The notes below the pieces were generated by a model. That model made no database searches and was not told the DNA's origin. It saw nothing but the letters and a program-made list of their open reading frames with translations. Shown here piece by piece: positions 33,075-44,786 of a DNA stretch of 64,000 bases (position 1 is its first letter; every line of letters starts with the position of its first letter). The position numbers and the translations under genes are program-made. Origin of the DNA: Phytophthora sp. 'mugwort' (lineage: Eukaryota; Oomycota; Peronosporomycetes; Peronosporales; Peronosporaceae); the NCBI GenBank assembly GCA_033558025.1, contig JAUCEF010000005.1, forward strand, positions 4,650,001-4,714,000, in the 5' to 3' direction.

Positions 33075-36000
33075 ATGTGGCGCGGAATCTGCAGCTCGCC
33101 GCTCTCGTCGGCGGACGAGGCGGAGAATGCAGCCTCCAGTGCCTTCCCGGAGCTTTCTCCTTCTCCTGTAGCGCGACGGGGCAAGACCCGAGTGACGGGT
33201 GGCAAGCGGAAGCCTAAGACCAAGAAGACGGTCCTGCAGAGCAACAAGAAGCTAAAGCCCAGTACGCCCAGCACTCTGGAACGGAAGAGTGCCAAGGAGC
33301 TGGTGCAGGATGCACCACAGGACTGGGTCGAATATCTGTCTGAGCAGCTGAGCGCCTTGCAGCAGACCAAGATTGAGACGGAGCTCGGCGGCGGACAGGG
33401 CTACATCGTGCAGCTGCCCGAGTCCAGCTGGAAGACCAAACACAAGCGTGACGAGCTGAAGAAATGGATTCGGGCGTTGGGCTTCGCATCTGGTTCCACC
33501 TTGAATCGTAATGCGCTGCGAGTGAGCAGTCTTAAGGCAGATGTAATCTTGAGAGAATTGAAGCGGAGAGTGCCATCCGTCGCAGTGTACGTGGAACGAG
33601 ATGGAGAAGCTAGTTTTAATAGTGCTGTGCTAATGATTTAGTGCGTTTGTGCTCTAGTGGAGACGGAAAAGAGGAAGAAGACGCTGCGGAGATTGAGCGT
33701 AGTGAAAGTGCAGGTAAAGACGACGGGAAAGAGCAAGGTGAAGACTACTCGACGGATCCGGCAATGACCCGGTTGAAAAAGTACTTTAAGAAGCTGGAGT
33801 CGCAGAAACTGGAGGTCGTGTCGAGTTCGGAGATCCATCGGTTGTTGTCGTCGACGCACCACATGGCGATTGCTGACGCGATGGAAGACGTGCTGGCGCA
33901 ACCTTCGGTTCGACGAGACCGTCGTGTCGCCAGGCGTCTGTCGAAGCTGGGGAGAATATCGGGCCGCCGACTGTCTTCAATTGCTCTGGCACCGTCTTCT
34001 TCTTCTTTTCTACCGCCTGTGGAGGACGATTGGATGTGGGATCAAGAGGTGGATAAGAAGTCGCTGACACCAATTAAGCGACGCATTTCGCTCGGGGACA
34101 CCCCATCGACAAAGAAAAAGAATGCACTGGGAGAAAGTGTGCTGCATCTTGTACTTTGCTCTGGATTGGTGGAGGTGAAGGCTTTGAAGGGAGTGCTACG
34201 TAAGGTCTCTATGATGTGGGATAAAATCGCTATCATGTAAGTGCACATAGTTAGATTTACTTGCTGCACAGCTCTCTATACTAATGTCTATGTGTGGGTA
34301 TGTGTGGTTCTGCTTTATGCAATTAGGGCATATGCTTGGACGGTCGCAGACTACTCCAAGTATGCAGCGAGTGCCGTTTAAACTCCTTGTCTTCTGTATA
34401 TCGAGCTCTGACGACATTTGTTTACCGATTTACTATTATTACTCATTTTTCAGGAAAACCAACTTGTACTCATTGGCTCAAATCTACAACCGTCACCCAC
34501 GTGGACATTATCTTGCGGACGGTGCTTACAAAGAAGTGTTCAAGGTATTTTCATCAGAGCAGAAGCAACTGGAGGCTATCAGCGTGATGGATATTGGCGC
34601 CATTGGTGACACCGGCAATCAGGTATGCATTTTTCAAAGTTTATTGACAGGGCTCCTCATGATTGCTCGAAATTCACGGGGTGATCGATCATCTTTCTTA
34701 CTGTAGGCTGTCGTTCGTCAAGAGGTGGCACACTCTGTACTGCTCTCCGATGCGACCGAGCACGGCATTTGCCCGAACTTCCTCCGGATTTACGACGTTT
34801 TCCTTGCGCACAAGCAACCTAGCTCTGATCGTTGGGGAAGTAAGACTCATCGCAAACCGATCAAGTTACTAGCGGACGCAAACGACGATATTGGAACCGA
34901 AATTCAGCAGCAAGACTTACCGTCAAGTGATGAAGGTGAGCGATTGTTCCAATACATCCGGATGGAATTCTGCGACGGTGGTGATCTTGAAGACTTCATC
35001 AGTTTGCAGAAGAACAAGGCCCTTCCTCTGGGTTCTGTTGCCGTACCGTTTTTCTTCCAGATGGTATTCAGTCTGTACTGCGGCCGAGAAAAGTTTAACC
35101 TGCGGCACTGTGATATCAAGGTTCGTCGTCACGAGTGTTTGATGTTGATTGAGCCGCATTCCCCTGTAAACTAACACAGAGGTGGTATCTGCCTACCTGC
35201 TCATTTTTACAGCTTCTCAACTTCTTTCTGAAGGACATTGGTCGCGCGAACCTCAGCAAATCCCCAGGAGCTGATGTTGTTCTGCACTATTTGCTGGAAG
35301 ACGCTTGTTTTGTTCTCCAAATGCCGGCATCTTTTTCTTATTGGGTAAAGCTAGCAGATTATGGATCTGCTGACTCCAACCCGGATAATTTGGGGAAACC
35401 CGTCACGATTGACCAGTTTACAACGCTGGAGAACTCGCCCATCGAATTTCTATTGGAAGGCGATGCAGCCGAGCAGTCGTACGCTGCAGATACTTTTTCG
35501 TTGGGTCTTTGTCTGCTACACTTGTTTACTGGAAGGTTCGTGTGGTTCTCTAGCATCCACTTCGGTTGCGATGTCGTTCTGACTTTTTTATGTTATTTGT
35601 AGTGCTCCATACGAAGAAATCCTGGAAGACGTGCATTGCCCCGCAGAACTCTTGAAGGACCTAAAGTTTATGTGGATGGTAAGATCGAGCCAAAGTGTAA
35701 CCCCGTGAGTGTTTGCTTATTCTGATACATATTCTTGTATTTTTCTCTATAATGCAATTTAGAGCCCACGAAAGAACTCGGGATTTTCTGTGATTAAGAG
35801 CGTGGCACGCGGTGACGACGAGAATACACTCTGCCACACATTGTATCGGTTTATCGTGCTTTTCGGCCTGCCAGAGAGAAACCCCAGCGAAGATAGAGGA
35901 GTCGACAAGGTGTGGCAAATATTATTAAAGCATTTGCGACCAGAGGACCCAGCGATGAGTCACCCCCAACGACGCTCCAGACGAACGGCAGATGCTCATA

Positions 36001-36314
36001 AGGCGCAAGTACCAACGAAGACTGCAAAGGATCAGTTCGACCTCGACCTGTCGTTGTACTCGGTCGCACGCGGCTCCAACGAGATTATATATCGATGTCG
36101 TAAAGGGTTGAAGACAATTCCAGGGGCAATGGATTTGCTGAAAAAGTTAGTTGACTTTAGCCCTTCAAAGCGCCCCACACTCAAGCAAGTGATGTATCAC
36201 CCGCTTTTCGCAAGCCTCAGCTCGCCTTCCAAGCAAAAACAAACACCCGCAGACTACACGATTAGCTATTATTCGAGCAAGAGTCGTGGTGACCGACCAC
36301 TTTCGGATGTGTAG
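33075..36314 (+). CDS. Atypical protein kinase with long basic N-terminal region
   Basis: Seven exons (33075-33586, 33658-34236, 34454-34622, 34707-35120, 35213-35535, 35603-35678, 35763-36314) join in frame to 874 residues, which supports a single gene. The first 360 residues are Lys/Ser-rich with a predicted helical module (DWVEYLSEQLSALQQ, KKWIRALGFASG). From about 375 a protein-kinase fold follows: glycine loop DGAYKEVFKV, catalytic loop RHCDIKLLNF (HCD at 554-556 in place of HRD), DYG at 607-609 in place of DFG, and DTFSLGLCLLHLFTG. A Ser (EAIS) seems to occupy the usual VAIK lysine position. A large insert lies before the final helix. Two introns use GTTCGT donors. I do not recognise the subfamily. 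Confidence 0.75.
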
Positions 36315-36519
36315 AGCATGGTAGAAGAAATACTGCATTTGCTGTCGAAAGCGTAAATAACATGAATCCGATTCTCTCATTTACATGCTCTATTGTATCT
36401 ACCAAAGTCCCTAGACGACTTCAAACACTTTCGAAGTCGTCAAAAACCCACGCGTTCCTTCCAGACACACTTTGTCTATAGGCAAAAGCCAATGGCCAGT
36501 AATTTTCAATAGGCCGTCT

Positions 36520-38006
36520 TCAGCTACTCCAACCTCTCATAAGCCCTTCCACACGAAGCACTGTTATGTTAATCGGACGCTGGGCGTTGCAGATTTCACG
36601 GATTAAATCCTTCGGCTTCAGGTACTTCCGTCCATTGACGGCAACCACCCGAGATCCAACCAAAATGCCTTGTCTCCTGGCAATACAGTCTTCATCGACG
36701 CTGCGCACGACGCAGTAAAACTCGTTCGCAGACAGGGAACAGCCGAGCTCTTCCTTATCATGCAGCGTCACGTTTATCTCCACGGTTCTAGGCTCTGAGA
36801 CGGACGAGATTACAGTCTTTGGGCCCTCGGGCGCCATCTGCAAGCGGTAGGCGAAGTGGAACAGCATCGGTCGCGGTAGTGTTCGAAGCCTATCCACAAC
36901 CTCGTCGAACTTTAAGTTCTTCGCGTTGTTCAGACCGATCAATAAGCTGCCGACGATCACGTTGGCTCGTTCTGCAGCGCCACCGGGAAGGATTCGAGAC
37001 ACCTCCGCATACCCGCTGCCGGCCTTCGCCAAGGTGAAGCCTAATTGTTCGCCAGGAGCTCCAATCTTTCGCTCATATTTTCTCCATTCCACAGCACACT
37101 GGTGGTATCACAGCATAAATGCACATACAAAACCCGTTAGTGGTTGCGGCGTACAAACAGTGATTTAATGAAGTGAAAAGACTCACCGATGCGCTAATAG
37201 TGCAGGACTTAGAATGAGAGTTCAACTGGTCTAACGGCACCATAGAGCAGCACGTCGTGCACTTGATAATTGTGTCGTCCTTAGGGTCACTCAATGACTG
37301 CATCTTCATAGTCATCGTCGGCGATGACGCAGGGTCCTCCTTGGCATTTAGAATAAAGCCATCTTCACTCGGAACCGCAATGCCAGCAAGCATTGACAGA
37401 AACGACGTCGCCGTGAACACGCAGTTTACCGACAGATCTTTCATAGCAGCAAGCGCCACTCGGCTTTTATAGGCTTTCGCCACGCCAGACGAGTACTTTT
37501 CCTTCATAGGAAGATCAGAGATCCCAGTAGCAGCGCACACGGCGACCCACTTGGCGTTGCCGCCCAATTCCAGTGAGCGCACCTCATTTGCTGACCAGGC
37601 ATCCATGGCGATAGACTTAACAAAGCTCGTTTGCACGCCCAGCGAGCGGTGCTTGCCGGCACAGGCTAGACACAGCAACACGCCGAATGAGACGCCTGCC
37701 CATTGCGGACAGATGGCCTTACAGTCCACGCAGCGCTATCGGCATAATAACCCCCACGAACAGTCAGCCGAATTGCCCTCTAACGCAAATATCCCCCTCT
37801 ACAGTTACTGTGTAAAAACGTACGTCGTTGCCAGGTAGCAAGCGGATCACCACCTCCGTCGCGGGCGACAGGCGCGCCATGGCCGTGGGCTGGGGCATCA
37901 CGCCGCGCTTGGACGCAGCGATTACCGAGATAGTGTCGCTGGACGATGTGGAAGAGCTGCAGCTTGAAGACGTCAGGGAGGACTGCGCGTCCTCGGGCAG
38001 CGTCAT
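36520..38006 (-). CDS. ArfGAP zinc-finger protein with PDZ-like repeats
   Basis: Three exons (38006-37824, 37735-37187, 37098-36520) join in frame to 436 residues. A Ser-rich N-terminus is followed by an ArfGAP domain with the exact CX2CX16CX2C finger (Cys63, 66, 83, 86), the WAGVSFG block and GKHRSLGVQTSFVKS with the arginine finger. A small CX2C...HX4C-type finger (CTTC...HSKSC) ends the middle part. Residues 255-430 contain two PDZ-like modules: LGFTLAKAGSGYAEVSRILP, and LGCSLSANEFYCVVRSVDED. ArfGAPs stimulate GTP hydrolysis by Arf in vesicle traffic; the PDZ part would supply membrane-protein docking. The gene is divergent from the importin gene. Confidence 0.82.
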
Positions 38007-38481
38007 GGCGGAGGAGATCGGAGCCGTTCCCCGCAACAAGAAGACGATTCCTTTTCTGTCGATTGGACAGCGCAAACTCAGAACATGGCGCTGCGTCCCG
38101 ATTAGTTGATGATGGATATATTCTCTACGCAGGTTTATATTGAGATTTTGTATGCATGAACTGTATTCATTAGTCAGTAACGGTCATTTTGCACATATAT
38201 TAGCGGGACAGACCACATTTTATAATGTGAGATGTGGTGCTCGCGAACATCACTTTATGTTCTGATATATAACTTCTTTTTACGTGTGTTTTACTGGGAC
38301 TTTTAAGTTCGACTCGGCATCAGACTAATTGTTACGTTGCCACACAGTATTAAGTTGCGCTACGGCTTCCCCGTTTTTCGTAGCCATTTCACGAAACAGC
38401 TGATCGATTGGCTGAGCTGGCCGCCAGTCACTCGCTCTTCATTCCCAAAGTTGCGGTCTCCTCTGCTTCTCCTTCATCGTC
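38007..38481. promoter_or_regulatory. Bidirectional promoter, ArfGAP gene / importin gene
   Basis: 475 bp lie between divergent starts. TCATTCCCAAAGTTGC at 38439-38454 fits the oomycete initiator plus flanking promoter region, about 40 bp before ATG 38482. Confidence 0.5.
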
Positions 38482-41400
38482 ATGGACTTCCCGGTGCTGG
38501 TGGCCGCTCTGATGAGCAACGACAACGCAACGCGCAAGCAGGCCGAGGCGTCGTATGAGGCCTTCAAGGCCGAGCAGCCGCAGACACTCGTGACCAACCT
38601 GGTGCAGTTGCTGCGCTCGGCCCCAGAGCCCGAGGCGCGCGCTTTCGCCCCCGTGCTGTTACGCCCGCTGCTGGAGGTCAAGGCCGGCGTGTACATGCAG
38701 CTGAATGCGGCTGCGCAGGCCACACTGAAGGCCCAGCTGCTGGAGGCCGTGGCCAGCGAGCCCGTGGCCCACATTCGCCGCAAACTCGGACACCTCATCG
38801 CCGAGCTTGCCGCCATCTCGGAGAAGTTCGAGCAACCCTGGCCCGAGCTACTCAACGCCGTCTCAGCGCTGACCACAAACGCTGACCCGCTGCTACGTGT
38901 GACGGCTTTCGACTTGCTGGCCAAGCTGGCCGAGTACGTCGGCGACCTGCTGGCCCCGCACAAGGAGAGCTTCCTCACGCTGTTCACAAACTCACTTAAT
39001 GACGCCAACGGAGAGGTGCAAATCGCTAGTCTCAAGGCTTCCTCGGCCTTCCTGCTCACGCTCGAGGACAAGCAGGAACTGGGAGCCTTTGCTATTATCA
39101 TTGTCCCCATGCTGCGTATCATCGAGGTGCTGGTGAACGCGGGTGACGAGGCCGCCTTCCGTGAGGTGTTGTCGGCCCTCGTGCAGATTGCCGAGGTCCA
39201 CCCCAAATTCTTCCGCAACTCACTGGACGACGTGGCCCGCGCCATGATCTTCGTGTGCTCGTCGCAGGAGCTGGATTCGGAGACCCGCGAGCTCGCTCTG
39301 GAGTTCCTCATCTCGTTGTGCGAGAACGCCGGCGGTATGGTGCGCAAGTCTCAGTTCATTGTCACCAATGTCGTCCCTTTGGTCATTCAACTCATGTGCG
39401 AGGTGGAGGAGGACGAGACGTGGGTGCTGAAGTTCGACGACCCAGAGTCCTTCACAGAGTCCAATGACGCCGACAACTCGATCAGTGACGCTGGAGCCGC
39501 TGCTATTGACCGTCTGAGCACGTCTCTGGGCGGCAACGCTGTGCTGCCGGTGGCCATCCCGGTCATCAAGGGCTTCCTGGGCGACGCTGACTGGCGCAAA
39601 CGTCGCGCTGGTCTGTACGCTACCTGTTTGCTGGGCGAAGGCGCCAAGTCGCTCATGACCCGTGAGCTCGACAACGTAGTAAGCATGGTGATTCCTTTCC
39701 TTAACGACCAACACCCGCGTGTACAGTACGCTGCGCTGCACAGCATTGGCCAGCTTGCCGAGGACTTTGGCGAGGTGGAGAAGGGCAAGAACTTCCAGGC
39801 CAAGTTTCACACCGTCGTGGTTCCTTCTCTAACGTCATTGATTCAGAATGAGCAGGGTGTGCTGCGTACCCGCGCTCTGGCTGCCAGCGTGGTCATCAAC
39901 TTTTGCAACACAAACGTATGCAAGGCCAAGTATGTGTTCCCATACAGTCAGGCTCTGCTTGAGTCTCTGTTCAATGCCATGCGCTCTTGCCCCCGTCAGG
40001 TGCAGGAACAGGCTATCACCGCTGTTGCCAGTGTGGCTAAAGTGATCGGTGATGAGTTCCTCCGCTTCTACGACATTTTCATCCCACTTGCCAAGGAGGT
40101 TCTGACGAACGCTCACGGCAAGGAGTATGCTCTGCTGCGTGGCAAGTCCATGGAATCGATTGCTCTGATCGGTCAGGCCGTGGGCAAGGAGCGTTTCGTT
40201 AACGATGCCAAGGAGATCATGGAGATTCTCGTGCGTGTGCAGTCGAGCGAGGAACTGGAAGGTCCGGAGGTTCAGTACGTGGCACAATCATGCGTGCGGA
40301 TCGGCAGCATCCTAAAGGACGAATTCGTGCCGTATCTGCCTCACGTGATCCCGTCGCTGATCAAGCAGGCTCAGATCCAGCCCGATATTCAGCTGTCGGA
40401 TGTCGCTGACGATGATGTCGAGGAGGATGGCCAAACTGCCGATGGCAAGGACACCATGACGCTTGAGATCCGTGGTGTGGGCAAGAAGCGTCTGGAGATC
40501 AACACGAGCGCTCTGGAGGACAAGACGAACGCTTGCAACATGCTGTATCAGTCCGCTCTTGATCTGGAGGGCTGGTTCTACCCGTATGTGGCTGAAGTGG
40601 CGCAGGTGATGATCCCACTGATTGACTTCGAATACGTCGAGGACATCCGTATCGTAAGCAGTCTGACCATGGCCAAGCTGTTGAATTGTGCTGTCGACGG
40701 CACGCTGAACCACGGCCACGGCGCGACTGCGCCGCAGTTCCCGCAGCAGCTTTTTGAAAAGTTTTTCGAGCCGATGTTGAAGGGCTTGCAGGAGGAAGAG
40801 GACTTGGAGTGCCTTGGCGCTTTTGCTGAGGCCATGTCGGCCGTTTTGGAAGTGTGCAAGGAAAGCCAAGACAAGGGCTTCCAGGTTGGTATTCCTCTGG
40901 AGCACGTTCCGCGTGTTGTGGAAATCTTCAAGACCGTCGCGTCTAACAGTGCTCAGCGTCTCATGACGCAGCACCATGAGAACCAGCAGGACGAGGACTA
41001 CGACGCTGAGGCTGCTCTTCAACAGACGGAAAACGACGAGCTGGAGGAGGGTGTCTTCCGCTCGATGGTCGACTCGATCGGATGGATCGTGAAGATTCAG
41101 AAGGAAGCGTTCTTCCAGGTGTTCCAAGCGCACCTGCTGGCGTTCGTGGCGCCTCTGCTCGAGCAGAAGACCGTGCCGATGCTGCGCGGACAGGCGATCT
41201 GCATGATCGATGACATCATTGAGCACTGCGGTGCTGCCGCGCAGGAGCTGGTGCCGCTGTTCCTGAACCACCTTGTGCAAGGTCTCGAAGACCAGAGCCC
41301 GTCGGTGATTCAGGCGTCCGCTTACGGTATTGGTGTCAGCGCTGAGAAGTGCGGCGCTGCGTTTGATCCGTTCTGCCAGAACGCTCTGGAGAAGCTGGTG

Positions 41401-41948
41401 CACCTGATCAATGTCTCGGCCAACGTGGACGACGACGAAGTGGGCGCAGCTCGTGACAACGCTATCAGCGCTGTGGCCAAGATTTGCCTGGCTCGTGAAG
41501 GTGCTGTGGACAGCGCTAAGATGTGGTCTATGTGGCTCAGCTGGCTGCCGCTCCGCACGGACGTCCTGGAGGCTCGTGACGTGCACGCTCGTCTCATTTC
41601 GTTAGTGAGCAGCGGTAACGCTCACGTACTTGGCGCTGACTACGCTAACCTTCCTCAGATCCTGAAGGTGTTTGCGTCTGCTCTCTGTAAGTTCTTGCTC
41701 TACCTATGAAGACGAGGTGTATACGTCCTGATTGTTCTGTGCTTTTGCTTTGCTGTTGCCCAGTGTTCGACCTGGCGGAGGCGGAGGATGCTGCGGACGA
41801 CGAGGATATGTCGACCATCTCGAAGGAGGCCAAGCCTCAACTCCGCGAACTGCTGGCCAAGCTGCAGTCGCAGCTGCCTGGTCCCGTGGTGCAGGGCGCC
41901 TGGGCGAAACTCAGCGGCGACGAGCAGCAAGCTCTTACTCAGCTGTAA
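38482..41948 (+). CDS. Importin-beta family karyopherin, IPO5/Kap121-like
   Basis: Two exons (38482-41686 and 41764-41948) join in frame to 1129 residues. HEAT repeats run throughout, starting with DNATRKQAEASYEAFK and RSAPEPEARAFAPVLLRPLL, the usual N-terminus of IPO5/RanBP5. An acidic loop (DVADDDVEEDGQ) falls near residue 645, and a second acidic stretch (ENQQDEDYDAEAAL) near 835, as in relatives. The length and repeat register fit Kap121/IPO5, which carries ribosomal proteins, histones and other cargo into the nucleus under Ran control. Strong codon bias suggests high expression. A long antisense frame over this gene is a codon-bias shadow. Confidence 0.93.
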
Positions 41949-42281
41949 GGCGTCAGAGATGGATTTGGTTATTGGTACGACATAGGACATGCATATAGAG
42001 ATACGGAAACGATAGGTAGAAAGTAGTTTTGTCGCGTTCGCAGGCGTGCTGGTGGACAAGTAGCCTGCTAATGAATAGAAAAGATAAGTAGGAGATGCGC
42101 TTCACAACTGACAATTTTGTTTTCGAAGTTTGCCGTTAACTTACTCGTATCTCCACCCGTCTTCGCTTCTTTTCTGTTGAGTAGCAGGATACTGCCTATT
42201 AAAGCCCGTTGCAGCTCTCGGTGTATGGTCGGAAGCTGGAGGGGGTTTTACGTCAGGTACTAGACGTGCCTACACGCTTCG

Positions 42282-42956
42282 TTATCTCTTGAGCAAAAAC
42301 TTTAGTGCGAGCCCCGCGACAACCACAGCCCCAACGATGCCCACGCCTACTACACCGTCTTCTGTTCACCACAGCAGCGTCCATCAGTTTTTTACAGCAG
42401 CAACAACAGCAGCAGCATGTAAACAGTCAGCGACGCACCTTTTGCCACGACCTCTTTAATCCTCTTGTGCAGCAGCTGCGCCTTCATATGTGTCGGCTCC
42501 ATGCGGAGCAAGCGCTCGCAGTAGCTGCGACTTGCGCGGTACTCGCCCAGCCCACAAAGCGTCAGTGCAATCCAGTATAAACTCTCCTTGGGGGCGTAAT
42601 TCTGCTCCAACAGATCTGATAACAAGTTTCCGGTGAGTGAGTCTTTTACTTGTTGCCACTGACGTTGCACTCAGCGTAATACCTTCCAGTAAACCAATAG
42701 CCCGGTATTTGTCGTCGCGTTTGCGGCTTTTTGCCAGTGCGACGGCGTACCGCAGCTTGACCTTCACTCCTCAAAATGAAAAAAAAAAGTTAGCGTAAAC
42801 GAAGTCCGCACTATGTAGTCTCAGATCGGCGGAATCAGACGCTACCTGAGGCGATGGCTGCTCCTTCTCCTGCTCCTGCAGATATTCCTCGCGCGCAGCC
42901 GCCAGCTCCTCTGGAGAGAACCACTCCACGTCCGTTTTGGCACCCTTCATGGTCAT
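42282..42956 (-). CDS. FIS1: Mitochondrial fission protein FIS1
   Basis: Four exons (42956-42812, 42769-42683, 42615-42439, 42358-42282) join in frame to 161 residues. The TPR-like bundle shows VKLRYAVALAKSRKRDD, RAIGLLE and LYWIALTLCGLGEYRASRSY. The C-terminal anchor (KDGVVGVGIVGAVVVAGLAL) and the short basic tail FLLKR are diagnostic of Fis1. It anchors in the outer membrane of mitochondria and peroxisomes and recruits fission machinery. The N-terminal arm (about 45 residues) is longer than in yeast. The first intron would be only 42 nt, with a clear GCTAAC branch and T-tract; the donor GTGCGG is the least certain site. An ATG at 42950 is an alternative start. Confidence 0.88.
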
Positions 42957-43091
42957 GGCGCCCGCCTGGCCTCCCTCGGGCGGGTCTATTGCTTCTTTGC
43001 AGCAAGTTCTTCAATGTCAAAAATGGTGTGGTATACACAAAGGCACAAATAGTACTCGCAGTTATTATTTACTTAGCTTGCTTGTGTAATA

Positions 43092-44090
43092 TCAGGATTT
43101 TTTCGAGACTGGAGCGGGCGAAGGAGGCGCCTTGGGTGGTGCGTAGTCATTTTGGCACGCTTTGCGCACGTCGAAAAAGAGCTGCAAAAAGTGTGATATG
43201 ATGAGAAACAAACACGAGCTGGCAATGGTGCAATGGTGCATTGCGTACGCACATGAGCGTTGAGCAGATTGATGAATATAATCCCACCAAAGGCCATAAA
43301 GAAGTGGAGCTACAGCAATACGTGAAGAACGAGGCACCGTTAGAACGTGTTAGTGATGTCGAGCGCGCTGTGCTGCCGCATCTTACCTGCTGCGCGAAGA
43401 GACCTCTCGCTTTATACGTCAGCACAGCGACAGTCATGTGGGAGGAAAATCGAGTGACGGCAAACGATGTCCATTGCGCGTACCAGACCCATCGCAGGAG
43501 CGGAGACTGCCGCACCGAGTAATTGCACATGGTCAGCAGCTTCCGCACGTGCATGAAGATCGAGTGGAGCTCGCAAACCAATGCAAGCGACAGCAGCGGC
43601 ACGCCCACAGTCTTGGTGAGAGCAGAAATATAGCAGATGAGCACCACTCCGTGGTGCAAAATGATGCCCGGAGACTTGACATAGAGTCTGTTCAGCACGT
43701 AGTCCCATAAGTCATAAGCAAAGTAGCCTAAAGAGCAGCAGCCGGATCCAAAACCAGTAACACATCATGAATAAACTGCTCTTGGCGGTGGGCGACATAA
43801 TCTAAATGCTGCAGGGCAGCAATACCTGTCGAAACAGCGGTGGCTAGAAACTCCCCCCTCGTGACAGTATTGACGTAGTCGTCTTTCAGCGAGTGCGACG
43901 TGAGCAGAGCCGAAATTGCCAGCAGCGACGACAACGCCGAGTGTAACATCGACACCACCGTGTTGCTAAAGAGCAGCTGACTGAATGTCGACAACGCTGG
44001 AAACGCTTTCACCTTGGCGGACGCCAGTGGCACCACCAGCAGCCGGATCGTCGCGAAAGCCTGACCAAATAGCAACAGCAGCATTAGCAT
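43092..44090 (-). CDS. TLC-domain (TRAM-LAG1-CLN8) multi-pass membrane protein
   Basis: Four exons (44090-43826, 43727-43387, 43309-43253, 43181-43092) join in frame to 250 residues. Family features are the segment NTVVSMLHSALSSLLAISALL, the STGYFAYDLWDYV block, and GIILHHGVVLICYIS with the paired histidines, followed by LCELHSIFMHVRKLL-like helices. The tail is Lys/Pro-rich (KAPPSPAPVSKKS). TLC proteins act on membrane lipid composition; no ceramide-synthase Lag1 motif was seen, so a TLCD/TMEM56-like role fits better. The first ATG may not be the true start, because an upstream exon with acceptor CTTCTAG is possible. An intact Tc1 element lies 450 bp upstream. Confidence 0.8.
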
Positions 44091-44540
44091 CAACTAGAAG
44101 AAGCTTAGTACAGATAATGGCAATTGTCATAGTACCAGTGAGGAGACCACAACGACCCAGAGTCGCGGATCGGTGTACAGCTATCGAAAAGTGTGAACGC
44201 AAGAATCGTTATTGAAGTCGGACGCCACAGTCACAGATAATACCATTCATCTCACCATGATCGCGCACATGCTGCTCCACGTAACGACGAGCGATTCGGT
44301 AAACATGGCGGCTGCTAATTTCTTAGTCTATGGTATGATAGACAGTTGCCCTGGTTGGAAATGTACGGGCTGCTTGACCGCTTCTTCCTGTGGTCGAACG
44401 TCGAGTTCTTTTGCGTTCTTGTATCGCGTCCGCCTATCAATGCAATGTCCAGTTCAATTTACCACCAATCACGCTCTACCAATCCCGGAGCGCTGGAAAA
44501 CGACCGAGCTGAGGACGTTACATTCACCAACGCAGGTATA

Positions 44541-44782
44541 CAGTGCGCGCCAAAAAATTAGGAACAAACTTTGCGGCGCGATATCTCGGCTTCCACTGAG
44601 CCGTTTGGCTTGCTGTTTAGATATGAGGTCGCTATTAGCAATAAAAAACGTTGGTTTAGGCTAACAACCTGAGTTTTGTAGTTGGTGATAGGGCTTCTAT
44701 ACAAAAGACCACAATCGACACTGCGTCAGAATAATAAAAACATGGCAGACATACAAAATCCAATATTATTGGAATGATGGTC
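44541..44782 (+). repeat. Left 242-bp terminal inverted repeat of the intact Tc1 element
   Basis: It pairs with 45824-46065 in inverse orientation. One mismatch was noted (CACTGCG here against CACCGCG in the partner arm). Confidence 0.92.
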
Positions 44783-44786
44783 GGAC

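Noticed and set aside
38439..39347. 302-codon minus-strand frame
   Set aside because: Antisense Ser/Ala-rich shadow of the importin 5' end; no family features.
40312..41586. 424-codon minus-strand frame
   Set aside because: Lies antisense to the importin gene, whose plus-strand protein is unmistakable. It arises from biased third positions and has no domains.
42380..42421. CAG/CTG repeat as a poly-amino-acid coding run
   Set aside because: It falls inside the last FIS1 intron; the coding frame resumes after the acceptor with the membrane anchor.
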